Origin: GCA-002701455 sp964342575
GTDB lineage: Bacteria; Pseudomonadota; Alphaproteobacteria; Thalassobaculales; Thalassobaculaceae
NCBI GenBank assembly: GCA_964342575.1
Contig: CAYFGZ010000033.1
Span: forward strand, 1 to 31,800
DNA length: 31,800 nucleotides
Direction: 5' to 3'
Positions 1 to 8,390 of this stretch are shown here, piece after piece. The stretch's first letter is position 1, and every line of letters starts with the position of its first letter. The position numbers and the translations under genes were made by a program. The notes below the pieces were generated by a model that saw nothing but the letters and a program-made list of their open reading frames with translations, did not search any database and was not told where the DNA came from.

Positions 1-466
1 CAGGATTTATTCTTTCAGGTGAATATCCAAGCGAGAACTCAATTCCCCGGGCAAGCCCAGATTTTTCCTCGATTAGCGGTCCGCAAATTTCCTCGGTAAC
101 TCCAGGATAAACAGTTGATTCTATTATGATGAGATCATTTGGAGATAATAGGGTAGCAATATCACAACAAACTTCCCTAATAACGGTAAGATCGGGTAAT
201 CTATTTTCGTCTATTGGCGTAGGGACCGTTATTATATAAGTGCTAGCTACCCTTATATCCTCGAGTTTCGCGGTAAAAGTTAGGGAAACTGGTACATGGT
301 ATTCAGGCTGTTCTGAATTATTTCTATCTATACCCGTATTAAGCTCATCAATTCTAACTTCATCGATGTCGTATGCTATGACCTTGGCATGGTGCTTTGC
401 CAAGGTCATGGCCAGAGGTAACCCTACATAGCCCACACCTACAATAGCTATCGCATTTTCTTGCAC
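1..466 (-). CDS. Nucleotide-sugar dehydrogenase (UDP-HexNAc 6-dehydrogenase type), 3' end outside window
   Basis: Oxidises C6 of a UDP-sugar to a uronic acid with NAD in the cytoplasm, feeding surface polysaccharide synthesis. About 155 N-terminal residues are visible. They begin with the Rossmann dinucleotide loop (AIVGVGYVGLPLA), then a VPTPID segment near residue 90, STVYPG near residue 118, and end at the window edge in the SPERINP motif typical of the TviB/WbpA branch. The start is set to GTG at 466 because an in-frame TAG lies just upstream and no other start codon intervenes; a weak AGG lies about 8 bases before it. The gene is transcribed away from neuB, so it shares a divergent intergenic region with that gene. 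UDP-GlcNAc or UDP-GalNAc dehydrogenase is more likely than UDP-glucose dehydrogenase, but the substrate cannot be fixed from this fragment. Confidence 0.85.
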   Translation of the reverse strand, partial: MQENAIAIVGVGYVGLPLAMTLAKHHAKVIAYDIDEVRIDELNTGIDRNNSEQPEYHVPVSLTFTAKLEDIRVASTYIITVPTPIDENRLPDLTVIREVCCDIATLLSPNDLIIIESTVYPGVTEEICGPLIEEKSGLARGIEFSLGYSPERINP

Positions 467-518
467 AACATGTACCTAATGGTAGATTATCGCATCGTTA
501 TTTTTGCCTTGTCCCCAT

Positions 519-536
519 TTGACGGGGAAAAGTCAA
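519..536. promoter_or_regulatory. Inverted repeat in divergent intergenic region, possible operator
   Basis: TTGAC, an 8-base spacer (GGGGAAAA) and GTCAA form a perfect 5-bp inverted repeat. It overlaps a second small one, TCCCC-N7-GGGGA (about 513-529). Both lie in the 170-bp gap between the divergent dehydrogenase gene and neuB, where promoters for both directions must sit. A further 5-bp hairpin (GCTGA-AAA-TCAGC) is at 601-613, shortly before the neuB ribosome site. No convincing -10 boxes were found. The arms are short, so chance occurrence is possible. Confidence 0.3.
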
Positions 537-636
537 TCTAAAGAACAGTTTTGATTTTGGCATGTCCTAGTGCTAACCACAATCATAAGGATTTTATTTA
601 GCTGAAAATCAGCCTTCAAAAGAACTGGAAACGTTA

Positions 637-1656
637 GTGAAAATAGGAAATTTGGATAGCTCAAAAAAAGTAATTATCGTCGCAGAGATTGGAAATAATC
701 ACGAAGGATGCTTTCAACTAGCGAAAAAGCTTGTCGACAAAGCTGCTGAAACCGGAGTGGATGCGGTAAAATTTCAAACGTTCCAGACCAAAACATTTGT
801 AGCACCCAGCCAAGCAGACCGTTATCAGCGCATGTTAGGTTTTGAACTTGCTCAAGAGCAATTTGCCGAACTCGCAGAACGAGCTCAAAGTAACGGACTT
901 AAATTCATATCTAGCCCTTTGGATTTGCCCAGCGCTGCTTTTTTGTCACACATAGCAGACGCAATTAAAATCGCTTCGGGTGACAATACATTTTATCCGC
1001 TAATAAAATTTGTCGCAGGAACCAAAAAACCTGTAATAATTTCTACTGGATTTTCGGATCAAGCTAAGATAGATGCTACCGTATCCCTATTTAGGATGAC
1101 TCGAAAGTCCAGTAAACCAACCAATGACTTTGCACTATTACATTGCGTGTCGGCTTATCCAGTTGAAATAGCTGATGCGAACTTGGGTGCCATAGCCGCA
1201 CTTTCCAGAAAATACGGCTGCAACAGTACCATAGGATATTCCGATCATACGCTGGGAATAACAGCGGCAACACTTGCTGTTGCAGGCGGAGCACGAATCA
1301 TTGAGAAACACTTTACGATCGACAGACATCATTCTCACTTTAGAGATCACCAACTCTCCGCTGATCCAAAAATGATGAAAGAACTCGTTAAAAATATAAG
1401 GGAAAGTGAAACTTACCTCGGCAGCGGAATCATTGGACCACGCCAGATAGAAATTGATACAGAATTGCCTGTTCGACGATCGATTGCGGCGTCGAACAAT
1501 CTGGTTGAAGGTCACAAAGTAACAAAAGATGATATAATGTGGATAAGACCAGGCCACGGATATGCACCAGGACAAGAAAAGAAAGTCGTAGGAAAAAAAT
1601 TAAAAACCTCTATCCAAATGGGTGAACTGTTCTCCAAAGAGCACTTTCAAGAGTAA
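637..1656 (+). CDS. neuB: NeuB-family nonulosonic acid synthase
   Basis: Condenses phosphoenolpyruvate with a C6 N-acyl amino sugar to make a nine-carbon nonulosonic acid (sialic, legionaminic or pseudaminic type) in the cytoplasm. The 339-residue protein has the usual length. The TIM-barrel domain shows VAEIGNNHEG (about residues 15-24), VKFQTF, GYSDHT and IIEKHFT, all hallmarks of the NeuB family. The last 60 residues, from VRRSIAAS onward, form the SAF (antifreeze-like) domain. The start is GTG at 637 with GGAA about 6 bases upstream. It opens a plus-strand run of sugar genes. No CMP-nonulosonate synthetase or NeuC/epimerase partner is in the window, so the exact sugar (Neu, Leg or Pse) stays open. 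Family assignment is firm; the product is inferred. Confidence 0.88.
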   Translation: MKIGNLDSSKKVIIVAEIGNNHEGCFQLAKKLVDKAAETGVDAVKFQTFQTKTFVAPSQADRYQRMLGFELAQEQFAELAERAQSNGLKFISSPLDLPSAAFLSHIADAIKIASGDNTFYPLIKFVAGTKKPVIISTGFSDQAKIDATVSLFRMTRKSSKPTNDFALLHCVSAYPVEIADANLGAIAALSRKYGCNSTIGYSDHTLGITAATLAVAGGARIIEKHFTIDRHHSHFRDHQLSADPKMMKELVKNIRESETYLGSGIIGPRQIEIDTELPVRRSIAASNNLVEGHKVTKDDIMWIRPGHGYAPGQEKKVVGKKLKTSIQMGELFSKEHFQE

Positions 1657-1691
1657 GCTGATTACATCCACAACAATGCTGAGGAAAAAAA

Positions 1692-3524
1692 ATGTGTGGT
1701 ATTGCCGGTGCTATTGGGCGATTAGATATCCTTCCGGAAAGAATTAAACGCACACTTCAGTTGATGAAGCAACGAGGTCCTGACGGGACAAATGCTCGAA
1801 TAATATCGATGGGCAATGTTAGAGTTACATTGCTTTTTTCACGACTTTCAATTATCGATCTAGAACCCCGCGCAATGCAGCCATTTACCCGCGGAAAACT
1901 AACAATCGTTACGAACGGGGAATTATATAATCATATTGAATTAAAAGCCGAATTATCAAATCTCGGTCACAGCTTCCAAACCCAATCAGACACCGAAGTC
2001 ATGCTTGCAGCCTGGCAACAATGGGGAGCGAGATCTCTTGATAAAATGGAGGGGATGTGGGCTTTCGCACTTTTTGATGAAGGCAAAGGTCTATTGACTC
2101 TCTGCCGCGACAGGTTCGGGGAAAAGCCGCTTTATATGTGGACATACAAGGGAGTTCTATATTTTGGTTCTGAACCAAAATATATTGCTGCGTTGGCCGG
2201 TAAAAAACCCGACGTTAATCAGGAGCAAATAAGGCGTTTTCTAGTAAACGGATACAAGTCTCTGTACAAAAACTCACAGACATTTTTAAATGATGTTCAA
2301 GAACTTCCAGCCGCTCATTATCTCTCTCTCTCGAGTCAAAGGAAAAGTCGTCCTGTCTCGTACTGGTCATTATCCTATGAACCCCAAAATATGAGCCAAG
2401 AAACTGCCATTGAAGGAGCCCGATACCACCTCAAAAATTCGGTTCACCTCCGGATGCGAGCTGATGTTCCAGTAGCTTTTTGTCTGTCGGGTGGAATTGA
2501 TTCTACAACCTTATGTGGAATAGCAGCAAAAGAAGCCAATCGGGATTTTAAAACTTTTTCAATTCTAGATGGCGATGAGCGCTACAATGAAAAGAAAAAT
2601 ATAGATGCCCAAGTAAAATATCTTGGATGTTCTAATCACAAAATCAGAACAAGTAAGAAGGGGTTTTTTGATCGGTTGTCCAAGCTCGTCGGTTATCACG
2701 ACAAACCTGTAGCCACCCTATCTTATTATATGCACTCATTCATGTCAGAGGAAATCGCAAAGTCAGGATGCCGAGTAGCAATTTCTGGAAACGGTGCCGA
2801 CGAATTATTTGCTGGATATTATGATCATTATTCATTTTGGCTTGCCGAAATGCGAAATGAAACCAATTTCCCAAAACTTAAATCCGATTGGGCTGCCAGC
2901 TATGGCGCTTTTATCCAAAATCCAAAGCTGCAAGACCCTATGGTTTTTTCAAAAAACCCATTTGAACGCGGTCACATCTATCTCAATGCAGAGCAATTTT
3001 GCAATTGGCTAATCGAACCATTCAACGAACCTTTCACTGAAAAGAAGTATTGCGTAGATGTATTACGTAATCGCATGTTAAATGAAATAAAACACGAAAC
3101 TATCCCTGTTATCCAACATGAAGATGATCGAAACTCGATGTTTTATTCGGTTGAGAACCGTTCTCCATATTTAGATAAAAACTTAGCGGAATTTTTGTTC
3201 ACGGTCCCATCCAAATACCTAATATATAATGGTTATGCTAAATACCTGCTTCGGTCTGCTAGCGAAGGTTACGTGTGTAAATCAGTGCTATGGGATAAAA
3301 GAAAAAGGGGATTTAATGCTCCAATGGATAGCCTAATTGACAGAAAAGATAGTGACACTAGAGAGCGCCTTTTATCAGATGGACCTGTCTTCGATTTAGT
3401 ACGAAGAGATGCTATCGAAGCTTTCCTGGACCAGGATTTAACCGCAAATAGTTTATCGAAAAACTTATTCAGCTTTATATCTGTAAAATTATTTCTTGAC
3501 CATTATCGGGATTGGAAACCTTGA
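1692..3524 (+). CDS. asnB: Asparagine synthase-like glutamine-hydrolysing amidotransferase
   Basis: Hydrolyses glutamine and transfers the ammonia to an ATP-activated acceptor. Mature Cys2 of the MCGIAG start is the N-terminal nucleophile of the class II glutaminase domain (about residues 1-210, including RGPDG and an RDRFGEKPLY segment). The synthetase domain carries the ATP-pyrophosphatase loop SGGIDST near residue 266 and SGNGADELFAGY near residue 366. At 610 residues it is normal for AsnB paralogues. AGGA lies a few bases before the ATG. Its stop overlaps the start of the following amidotransferase gene (TTGA). The location inside a sugar cluster suggests it amidates a sugar or feeds ammonia to its neighbour rather than making free asparagine, as known for AsnB-like genes in O-antigen clusters; that role is inference. 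Confidence 0.85.
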   Translation: MCGIAGAIGRLDILPERIKRTLQLMKQRGPDGTNARIISMGNVRVTLLFSRLSIIDLEPRAMQPFTRGKLTIVTNGELYNHIELKAELSNLGHSFQTQSDTEVMLAAWQQWGARSLDKMEGMWAFALFDEGKGLLTLCRDRFGEKPLYMWTYKGVLYFGSEPKYIAALAGKKPDVNQEQIRRFLVNGYKSLYKNSQTFLNDVQELPAAHYLSLSSQRKSRPVSYWSLSYEPQNMSQETAIEGARYHLKNSVHLRMRADVPVAFCLSGGIDSTTLCGIAAKEANRDFKTFSILDGDERYNEKKNIDAQVKYLGCSNHKIRTSKKGFFDRLSKLVGYHDKPVATLSYYMHSFMSEEIAKSGCRVAISGNGADELFAGYYDHYSFWLAEMRNETNFPKLKSDWAASYGAFIQNPKLQDPMVFSKNPFERGHIYLNAEQFCNWLIEPFNEPFTEKKYCVDVLRNRMLNEIKHETIPVIQHEDDRNSMFYSVENRSPYLDKNLAEFLFTVPSKYLIYNGYAKYLLRSASEGYVCKSVLWDKRKRGFNAPMDSLIDRKDSDTRERLLSDGPVFDLVRRDAIEAFLDQDLTANSLSKNLFSFISVKLFLDHYRDWKP

Positions 3525-4654
3525 GATACTGTGCAAAATGTATCCTTCCACATACGCGTCCTGGGATAAGTCTGGATAAGGACGGGATTTGTTCCGCCTG
3601 CCGCGGACACTTAGACAAAATAAATAATATAGATTGGAATAGTCGGGGTCGTCAGTTCGATAAACTAATCGCATGGGCAAAAAGAAAAGCAAATACTTAT
3701 GACTGTATCGTTCCTGTTAGCGGAGGAAAAGATAGCTGGTATCAGGTAGAAAAGGCCCAAAAATATGGTCTAAAAATACTTTGTGTTACCTGGAAAACTC
3801 CAGGTCGAACTGATATTGGACAACAAAACCTAGACGGAATGATTGCAAAGCTAGGAGTAGACCACATTGATTTTACCATTAACCCTGATATCGAGCGAAA
3901 GTTTATGGTAGCTGCCTTCGAAAAAAAAGGGGCCACGGCTATTCCGATGCATATGGCTTTATTTTCAATTCCTATGCGCTTAGCCGTTCAATCTCGTATT
4001 CCGCTCATAATTTGGGGAGAGAACCCGCAATTAGAGTACGGTGGCCCAAAGAAAGACCGATTAGTTACTGATTTAAACCAGGAGTGGATCAATAAGTATG
4101 GCGTAACAAACGGGACTAAAATAGAAGATTGGGTTGGCGTAAACGGGCTCACGAATCAGGATTTGACGGGGTACTCGCTGCCATCAGCGGGGGATTTAAA
4201 TTTATTCCAACCTAAATCTATATTCTTGGGTTCCTACTTTAGATGGAATTCGTTCGAAAACGCAAAAATAGCAAAAGACTATGGATTCAAAAGCGAGCAA
4301 GCTGATCTAAAAACAGGCTCGTGGCACTTCGCCGACATCGATTGTCATTTCATATCACTTCACCATTTTCTAAAGTGGTATAAATTCGGTTTCCTGCGGA
4401 GCTTTGACCACCTATCAATAGAAATTAGATACGGCCTTATAAATCGATCCGAGGCTATTGAAAAACTTGAAACCATTGGGTTTCAACAGCCAGTGGAAGA
4501 TGTCAAACGTTTCTGTCATTTCGCCAATAAAAACGTTCATTGGTTCTGGGATGTAGCAGAAAGATTTAGAAATAAAACAATCTGGAAATTACAGGCTGGG
4601 GAATGGAAAATACCTGGCTTTATTGCTAAAAACTGGAACTGGTCGGAAAAATGA
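3521..4654 (+). CDS. N-acetyl sugar amidotransferase (WbpG/PseA family)
   Basis: Members of this family turn an N-acetyl group on a sugar into an acetamidino group using ammonia and ATP (PseA in Campylobacter pseudaminic acid, WbpG in Pseudomonas O-antigen). The sequence starts RYCAKCILPHTRPGI, with two CxxC pairs (about residues 4-7 and 28-31) that likely bind zinc, followed by the PP-loop VSGGKDS near residue 66. I place the start at TTG 3521, overlapping the upstream stop as TTGA, because the protein then begins like its relatives. An in-frame TTG at 3512 is an alternative adding three residues. The gene ends in an ATGA overlap with the methyltransferase. The partner subunits HisH/HisF that usually supply ammonia to WbpG are not in the window; the AsnB-like gene immediately upstream is a candidate replacement. 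Confidence 0.85.
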   Translation: MRYCAKCILPHTRPGISLDKDGICSACRGHLDKINNIDWNSRGRQFDKLIAWAKRKANTYDCIVPVSGGKDSWYQVEKAQKYGLKILCVTWKTPGRTDIGQQNLDGMIAKLGVDHIDFTINPDIERKFMVAAFEKKGATAIPMHMALFSIPMRLAVQSRIPLIIWGENPQLEYGGPKKDRLVTDLNQEWINKYGVTNGTKIEDWVGVNGLTNQDLTGYSLPSAGDLNLFQPKSIFLGSYFRWNSFENAKIAKDYGFKSEQADLKTGSWHFADIDCHFISLHHFLKWYKFGFLRSFDHLSIEIRYGLINRSEAIEKLETIGFQQPVEDVKRFCHFANKNVHWFWDVAERFRNKTIWKLQAGEWKIPGFIAKNWNWSEK

Positions 4655-5460
4655 ATAATACGAGAACAACCTGTACCTTTTGCCAGGGTGAGTTAAGTCT
4701 CATTGCTCATTATACAAGCCCACCTAAGGGAGAGACAGATTTTGGAATAGCCCCATATTCCCGTTACTTAAAACAGTGTATTAAATGTGACCATATAATC
4801 AACGAACATTGCTATGACTTTTCCTCAAATTTCTATGAAGGACAGTACTCTCATGCAACTTACCAGGCCCAGGTAGAGCATAATTTTGCGAAGATAATGT
4901 CATTACCTCCTAGTCGCTCCGACAATCGCCAGCGGGTGGCTTACGTCACCAATTTTACGACAAATGCAGGTTGGAAGGAACAGTCAACATGCCTGGATGT
5001 TGGAAGTGGTTTGGGTGTCTTTCCGGCTGCTTTGAAGGAAATTGGTTGGCACTGCGTGGCTCTAGACCCCGACCCCACAGCCTGTGCCTCGATAGAAAAA
5101 TTGGCGAAAGTAAGAGCAATTACGGGCGATTTAATGAATACAGAAAACCTTGGTAGCTTCGATTTAATAAGTTTTAATAAAGTTTTGGAACATGTATCGA
5201 CGCCATGGACCATGTTGGAAAGGTCGGCTGATTTTTTGAAACCTGGCGGATTCTTATATTTAGAGGTACCCGACGGAAAGACAGCGCTATCGGTATGTGG
5301 CCCCGATAGAGAGGAATTTTTCATCGAACACTATGATGCCTATTCGAAAACATCTCTCGAAACGTTAATTAAATCTTCTGGGTTTCAGCCTATTTCTATT
5401 AGTAATATTCGCGAACCTAGTGGCAAATTCACATTACGTGCATTCGTTGAAGTAGCCTAA
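4651..5460 (+). CDS. Class I SAM-dependent methyltransferase with N-terminal zinc ribbon
   Basis: Transfers a methyl group from S-adenosylmethionine, here probably to a sugar or sugar nucleotide. Residues 8-11 (CTFC) and about 46-49 (CIKC) look like a zinc-binding knuckle. The methyltransferase fold follows, with the SAM loop CLDVGSGLGVF near residue 113, the acidic VALDPDP at the end of strand 2, the FNKVLEHV motif and the post-loop FLKPGGFLYLEVPDG. The 269 residues fit a Methyltransf_23-type enzyme. The ATG overlaps the previous stop by four bases (ATGA), indicating coupled translation with the amidotransferase. It resembles C-methyltransferases of deoxysugar clusters in layout but lacks their C-terminal domain, so the acceptor is not determined. 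Confidence 0.75.
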   Translation: MNNTRTTCTFCQGELSLIAHYTSPPKGETDFGIAPYSRYLKQCIKCDHIINEHCYDFSSNFYEGQYSHATYQAQVEHNFAKIMSLPPSRSDNRQRVAYVTNFTTNAGWKEQSTCLDVGSGLGVFPAALKEIGWHCVALDPDPTACASIEKLAKVRAITGDLMNTENLGSFDLISFNKVLEHVSTPWTMLERSADFLKPGGFLYLEVPDGKTALSVCGPDREEFFIEHYDAYSKTSLETLIKSSGFQPISISNIREPSGKFTLRAFVEVA

Positions 5461-5473
5461 AGCGATACAAAAG

Positions 5474-6190
5474 ATGGATAAAAAGGAATTTATTCTGCAA
5501 ACCTTCGATACTAGATTCTTTGGATTTCCGGTCTACAAATTCGAACCTAAATCAATTTCAGAAATCCAGGGACTAACAAGATTCATCCCCGCGGATGCAG
5601 GTTTGGTGTCGATGCGTGTGCCAATAGAATGGTCATACGCCACAACTTCAACTGTTTTTCGTGAAATTGAGCGTCTAGTAGTTCTGGAGCGACAACTTCG
5701 ACCTGATGAACATCGGGAACTTCGAAATAACGTTCGTATCTGCTCTATCGCAGATGCCCATGCGTGCGAAGCCCTAGCTAAAAGATGCTTTAAACATGAT
5801 AGGTACCATAAAGATCCGTTCATAGACAACAATATCGCGAATGCCACAAAAGGACAGTGGGCTTTCAACAATGTTGTTAGTAGAGGAGATTGTGGATTTG
5901 TAATTGACATAGAAAACAGGGTTGTTGGCTTTAATTTATGTAGACGCGAAAATGATAAAGCTCTCATAGATTTGATCGCTGTCGATCCACAAATTCAGGG
6001 GAAAGGCTACGGCCAGGCTCTTGTTTGTGCAGCTCTTCAACACTATGCGCGAGAGTGTAAAGTGATCCAAGTAGGCACTCAACGAGATAATCACTCGTCG
6101 TTAGCAATATACGAGAAGACTGGTTTCCATAAAGTACAAGAATACGTGACCTACCATTGGACCCTCAATCAATGGGATAATCGCAAATGA
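5474..6190 (+). CDS. GNAT-family N-acetyltransferase, WecD-like
   Basis: Transfers an acyl group, usually acetyl, from CoA to an amine. The C-terminal GNAT domain (about residues 95-235) shows the core IDLIAVDPQIQGKGYGQAL, in which QGKGYG is the acetyl-CoA pyrophosphate loop, and the closing NHSSLAIYEKTGF element. The N-terminal part begins with a TRFFGFPVYKF segment similar to the start of the dTDP-fucosamine acetyltransferase WecD/RffC. The 238 residues match that two-domain layout. No strong Shine-Dalgarno sequence precedes the ATG, but the gene sits 13 bases after the methyltransferase and overlaps the next gene by ATGA. Placement next to a DegT aminotransferase suggests it acetylates the amino group that enzyme installs; this is inferred from context. 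Confidence 0.75.
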   Translation: MDKKEFILQTFDTRFFGFPVYKFEPKSISEIQGLTRFIPADAGLVSMRVPIEWSYATTSTVFREIERLVVLERQLRPDEHRELRNNVRICSIADAHACEALAKRCFKHDRYHKDPFIDNNIANATKGQWAFNNVVSRGDCGFVIDIENRVVGFNLCRRENDKALIDLIAVDPQIQGKGYGQALVCAALQHYARECKVIQVGTQRDNHSSLAIYEKTGFHKVQEYVTYHWTLNQWDNRK

Positions 6191-7191
6191 CTTCAGTATT
6201 CAATGTAGGTGTAATCGGCCTAGGGGTTGGCGAACAGCATATCGTGGGTTATCAAGCCTTAGATGGAGTTCGCGTAACAGATATTTGTGACATCGACCCC
6301 ATAAAACTTAAGACAGTCGGGGATCGTTACAACATACCCAATAGACATTGTAATTTTGCCAAAATTACAGAGAACCCAGACATCGATATTGTGAGCATAG
6401 CAAGCTACGACGACTGGCATGCCAAGCAAGCTATAAATGCTTTTCAGCATGGAAAACATGTGATGATAGAAAAGCCTATCGCACTCAATAGAAAAGATTC
6501 CGAGGCCATTTTGAGAGCTCAGCAGGACAGCGGGAAACTAATAAGTTCTAACCTTATTCTGCGTCAATCTCCTAGATTTCGACAACTGAAGAATTGGATA
6601 GACAATGGAGACTTCGGTGACATCGTTACTATCGAAGGCGATTACCTTCATCAAATCCTTTGGAAAATAATCAAGGGTTGGAGGGGTCGAATGGACTTCT
6701 ATTGTGTAACTTACGGTGGAGGCATTCATATGATAGACTTAATGCGCTGGTTGATTCAACATGAGGTAACCGAGGTAAATGGAATGAGTAATAAAATACT
6801 AACCCGGGATACGCCTTTCAAGTTTGACGACACTATAACAAATTTGCTGAAATTCGAAAATGGAACTATCGGGCGCACCACATCCAATCTTGGAGCCCGT
6901 CGTTCCCAATTACATGGCTTGGCGGTTTATGGAACAAAAAAGACATACATAAATGATCTGCCGCACGCTAAATTTTTTCATGGAGAAACGGAAAACGACC
7001 TTGAGATAGTAAAAACCCCATATCCCGGCATCGAAAAGTTTGATCTACTACCTAATTTCATTTCCGCCATCAGAGAAAACAAAGAGCCTGATGTATCTGC
7101 TGTAGACATTTTTCGTGTCATGGATGTCTGTTTTGCCTGCTTTGAATCATTAGAAGCAAAAAAAACAATGCCCGTGGCCTATCTCATATAG
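6187..7191 (+). CDS. Gfo/Idh/MocA-family NAD(P)-dependent sugar oxidoreductase
   Basis: Oxidises or reduces a sugar or sugar nucleotide with NAD(P). The N-terminal Rossmann domain has GVIGLGVGEQH at about residues 8-18 and the family signature EKP (HVMIEKPIALN) near residue 94. The C-terminal alpha/beta domain includes YGGGIHMIDLMRW, where the His and Asp of GxHxxD are typical catalytic-site residues. Length (334) is normal. The ATG overlaps the GNAT stop by four bases. A Gfo/Idh enzyme directly followed by a DegT aminotransferase is the WbpB-WbpE arrangement, which oxidises C3 of a UDP-uronic acid and then aminates it. The divergent dehydrogenase at the left edge could supply that uronic acid. 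The pairing is seen; the reaction is inferred. Confidence 0.82.
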   Translation: MTSVFNVGVIGLGVGEQHIVGYQALDGVRVTDICDIDPIKLKTVGDRYNIPNRHCNFAKITENPDIDIVSIASYDDWHAKQAINAFQHGKHVMIEKPIALNRKDSEAILRAQQDSGKLISSNLILRQSPRFRQLKNWIDNGDFGDIVTIEGDYLHQILWKIIKGWRGRMDFYCVTYGGGIHMIDLMRWLIQHEVTEVNGMSNKILTRDTPFKFDDTITNLLKFENGTIGRTTSNLGARRSQLHGLAVYGTKKTYINDLPHAKFFHGETENDLEIVKTPYPGIEKFDLLPNFISAIRENKEPDVSAVDIFRVMDVCFACFESLEAKKTMPVAYLI

Positions 7192-7214
7192 GTTTGAGCA
7201 AATCGAGGATCAAT

Positions 7215-8375
7215 ATGCCCCCTTTGACTATTCCTTTTGGCTGCCCGCTTCTAGATCAAAAGGAAATTGACGCTGCAACCAAAGTTTTATCAGGTCCAAT
7301 CTTGGCCCATGGGCCGGTATGCCTGGAATTTGAAGAGGCGTTTGCGGATTACATTCAAGTCGAGCATGCAATTTCTGTTGCCTCCGGTACTGCAGCTCTG
7401 CACCTTTGTCTGTTCGCATCCGAAATAGGGCCTGGTGATGAAATTATTGTCCCCGCTATGAGCCACGTCGCAACAGCGCACGCCGTAGAATACTGCGGGG
7501 CAAAACCCATTTTCGCCGACGTGAGTCCGACAAGTGGAAATATAACTCCAGAAGGTATTAGAGAAATTATAACCGATAAAACCAAAGCCGTTATGGTTGT
7601 ACACTTTCTTGGACTACCGTGCGATATGGATCCAATAAACGCCATCGCGCAAAAACTCGGGGTATTTGTCATTGAGGATGCGGCGCTTGCAATGGGAGCC
7701 CAATACGGCTCACGGATGGCCGGTGCCCTCGCTCAAGCTGCATGTTTTTCTTTTTACCCCATAAAACATATAACCTCCATCGAGGGAGGAATGGTGACAA
7801 CTAATAATGGTGCACTTGCGGAATTAATACGGCAACGCAAGGCGTTCGGATACAATCATAGTTATCAGACAAGGATGAAACCCGGCGTATACGATGTCCC
7901 AGTTTTAGGATTTAATTATCGAATGAACGAGGTTGAAGCTGCGGTCGGACTATGCCAGCTGGACAAACTAAACGAGCGGCTTAAAATACGAAAGCACAAC
8001 TACAACGCACTTAAGTCCTCATTAGCTGAAATTGACGAGATTACTGTTTTTGAACCTGTTCAAGGAAAGTCCGCTTCTTCTTATTATTGTTTAAATGCGA
8101 TATTACCCGCGGACGCGAGTTTGAATAGAGACAAAATAGTGCAAGAATTAACGGCCCAAAATATTGGAAGTTCGGTTCACTACCCGGGACCAATCCCATT
8201 GATGACCTATTACCGCGAAAAGTATGACTATAAACCGGGTCAATTTCAAACGGCAGAGTGGCTGGCCAATCAGACCATCTCTCTTCCCGTAGCACCCCAT
8301 GTGCCAGACGGCTTCGAAGAACATATCGCCGCTACAATGAAAAATGCTATCTATAAAGCGCTCCACGAAGACTGA
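7215..8375 (+). CDS. DegT/DnrJ/EryC1/StrS-family sugar aminotransferase
   Basis: PLP-dependent transfer of an amino group, normally from glutamate, onto a keto-sugar nucleotide. Motifs include ASGTAALHLCL near residue 60, VIEDAALAMGA, and FYPIKHITSIEGGM, which contains the lysine that binds PLP; FNYRMNEVEAAVGL follows as usual. I chose ATG 7215 because CGAGGAT sits five to eleven bases upstream and the protein then starts normally. A TTG at 7194 would add seven residues but has no ribosome site. With this start the gene is 386 residues long. It is the last clear sugar-pathway gene of the run: 15 bases later an alpha/beta hydrolase gene begins on the same strand. Confidence 0.87.
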   Translation: MPPLTIPFGCPLLDQKEIDAATKVLSGPILAHGPVCLEFEEAFADYIQVEHAISVASGTAALHLCLFASEIGPGDEIIVPAMSHVATAHAVEYCGAKPIFADVSPTSGNITPEGIREIITDKTKAVMVVHFLGLPCDMDPINAIAQKLGVFVIEDAALAMGAQYGSRMAGALAQAACFSFYPIKHITSIEGGMVTTNNGALAELIRQRKAFGYNHSYQTRMKPGVYDVPVLGFNYRMNEVEAAVGLCQLDKLNERLKIRKHNYNALKSSLAEIDEITVFEPVQGKSASSYYCLNAILPADASLNRDKIVQELTAQNIGSSVHYPGPIPLMTYYREKYDYKPGQFQTAEWLANQTISLPVAPHVPDGFEEHIAATMKNAIYKALHED

Positions 8376-8390
8376 TGATTAGAGGCAATA

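Noticed and set aside
240..431. Plus-strand open frame antisense to the dehydrogenase
   Set aside because: It is a shadow of the minus-strand nucleotide-sugar dehydrogenase, whose motifs are clear, and has no protein features of its own.
4941..5324. Minus-strand open frame of 127 codons inside the methyltransferase
   Set aside because: Antisense to a gene with clear SAM-binding motifs; the translation has no recognisable domain.
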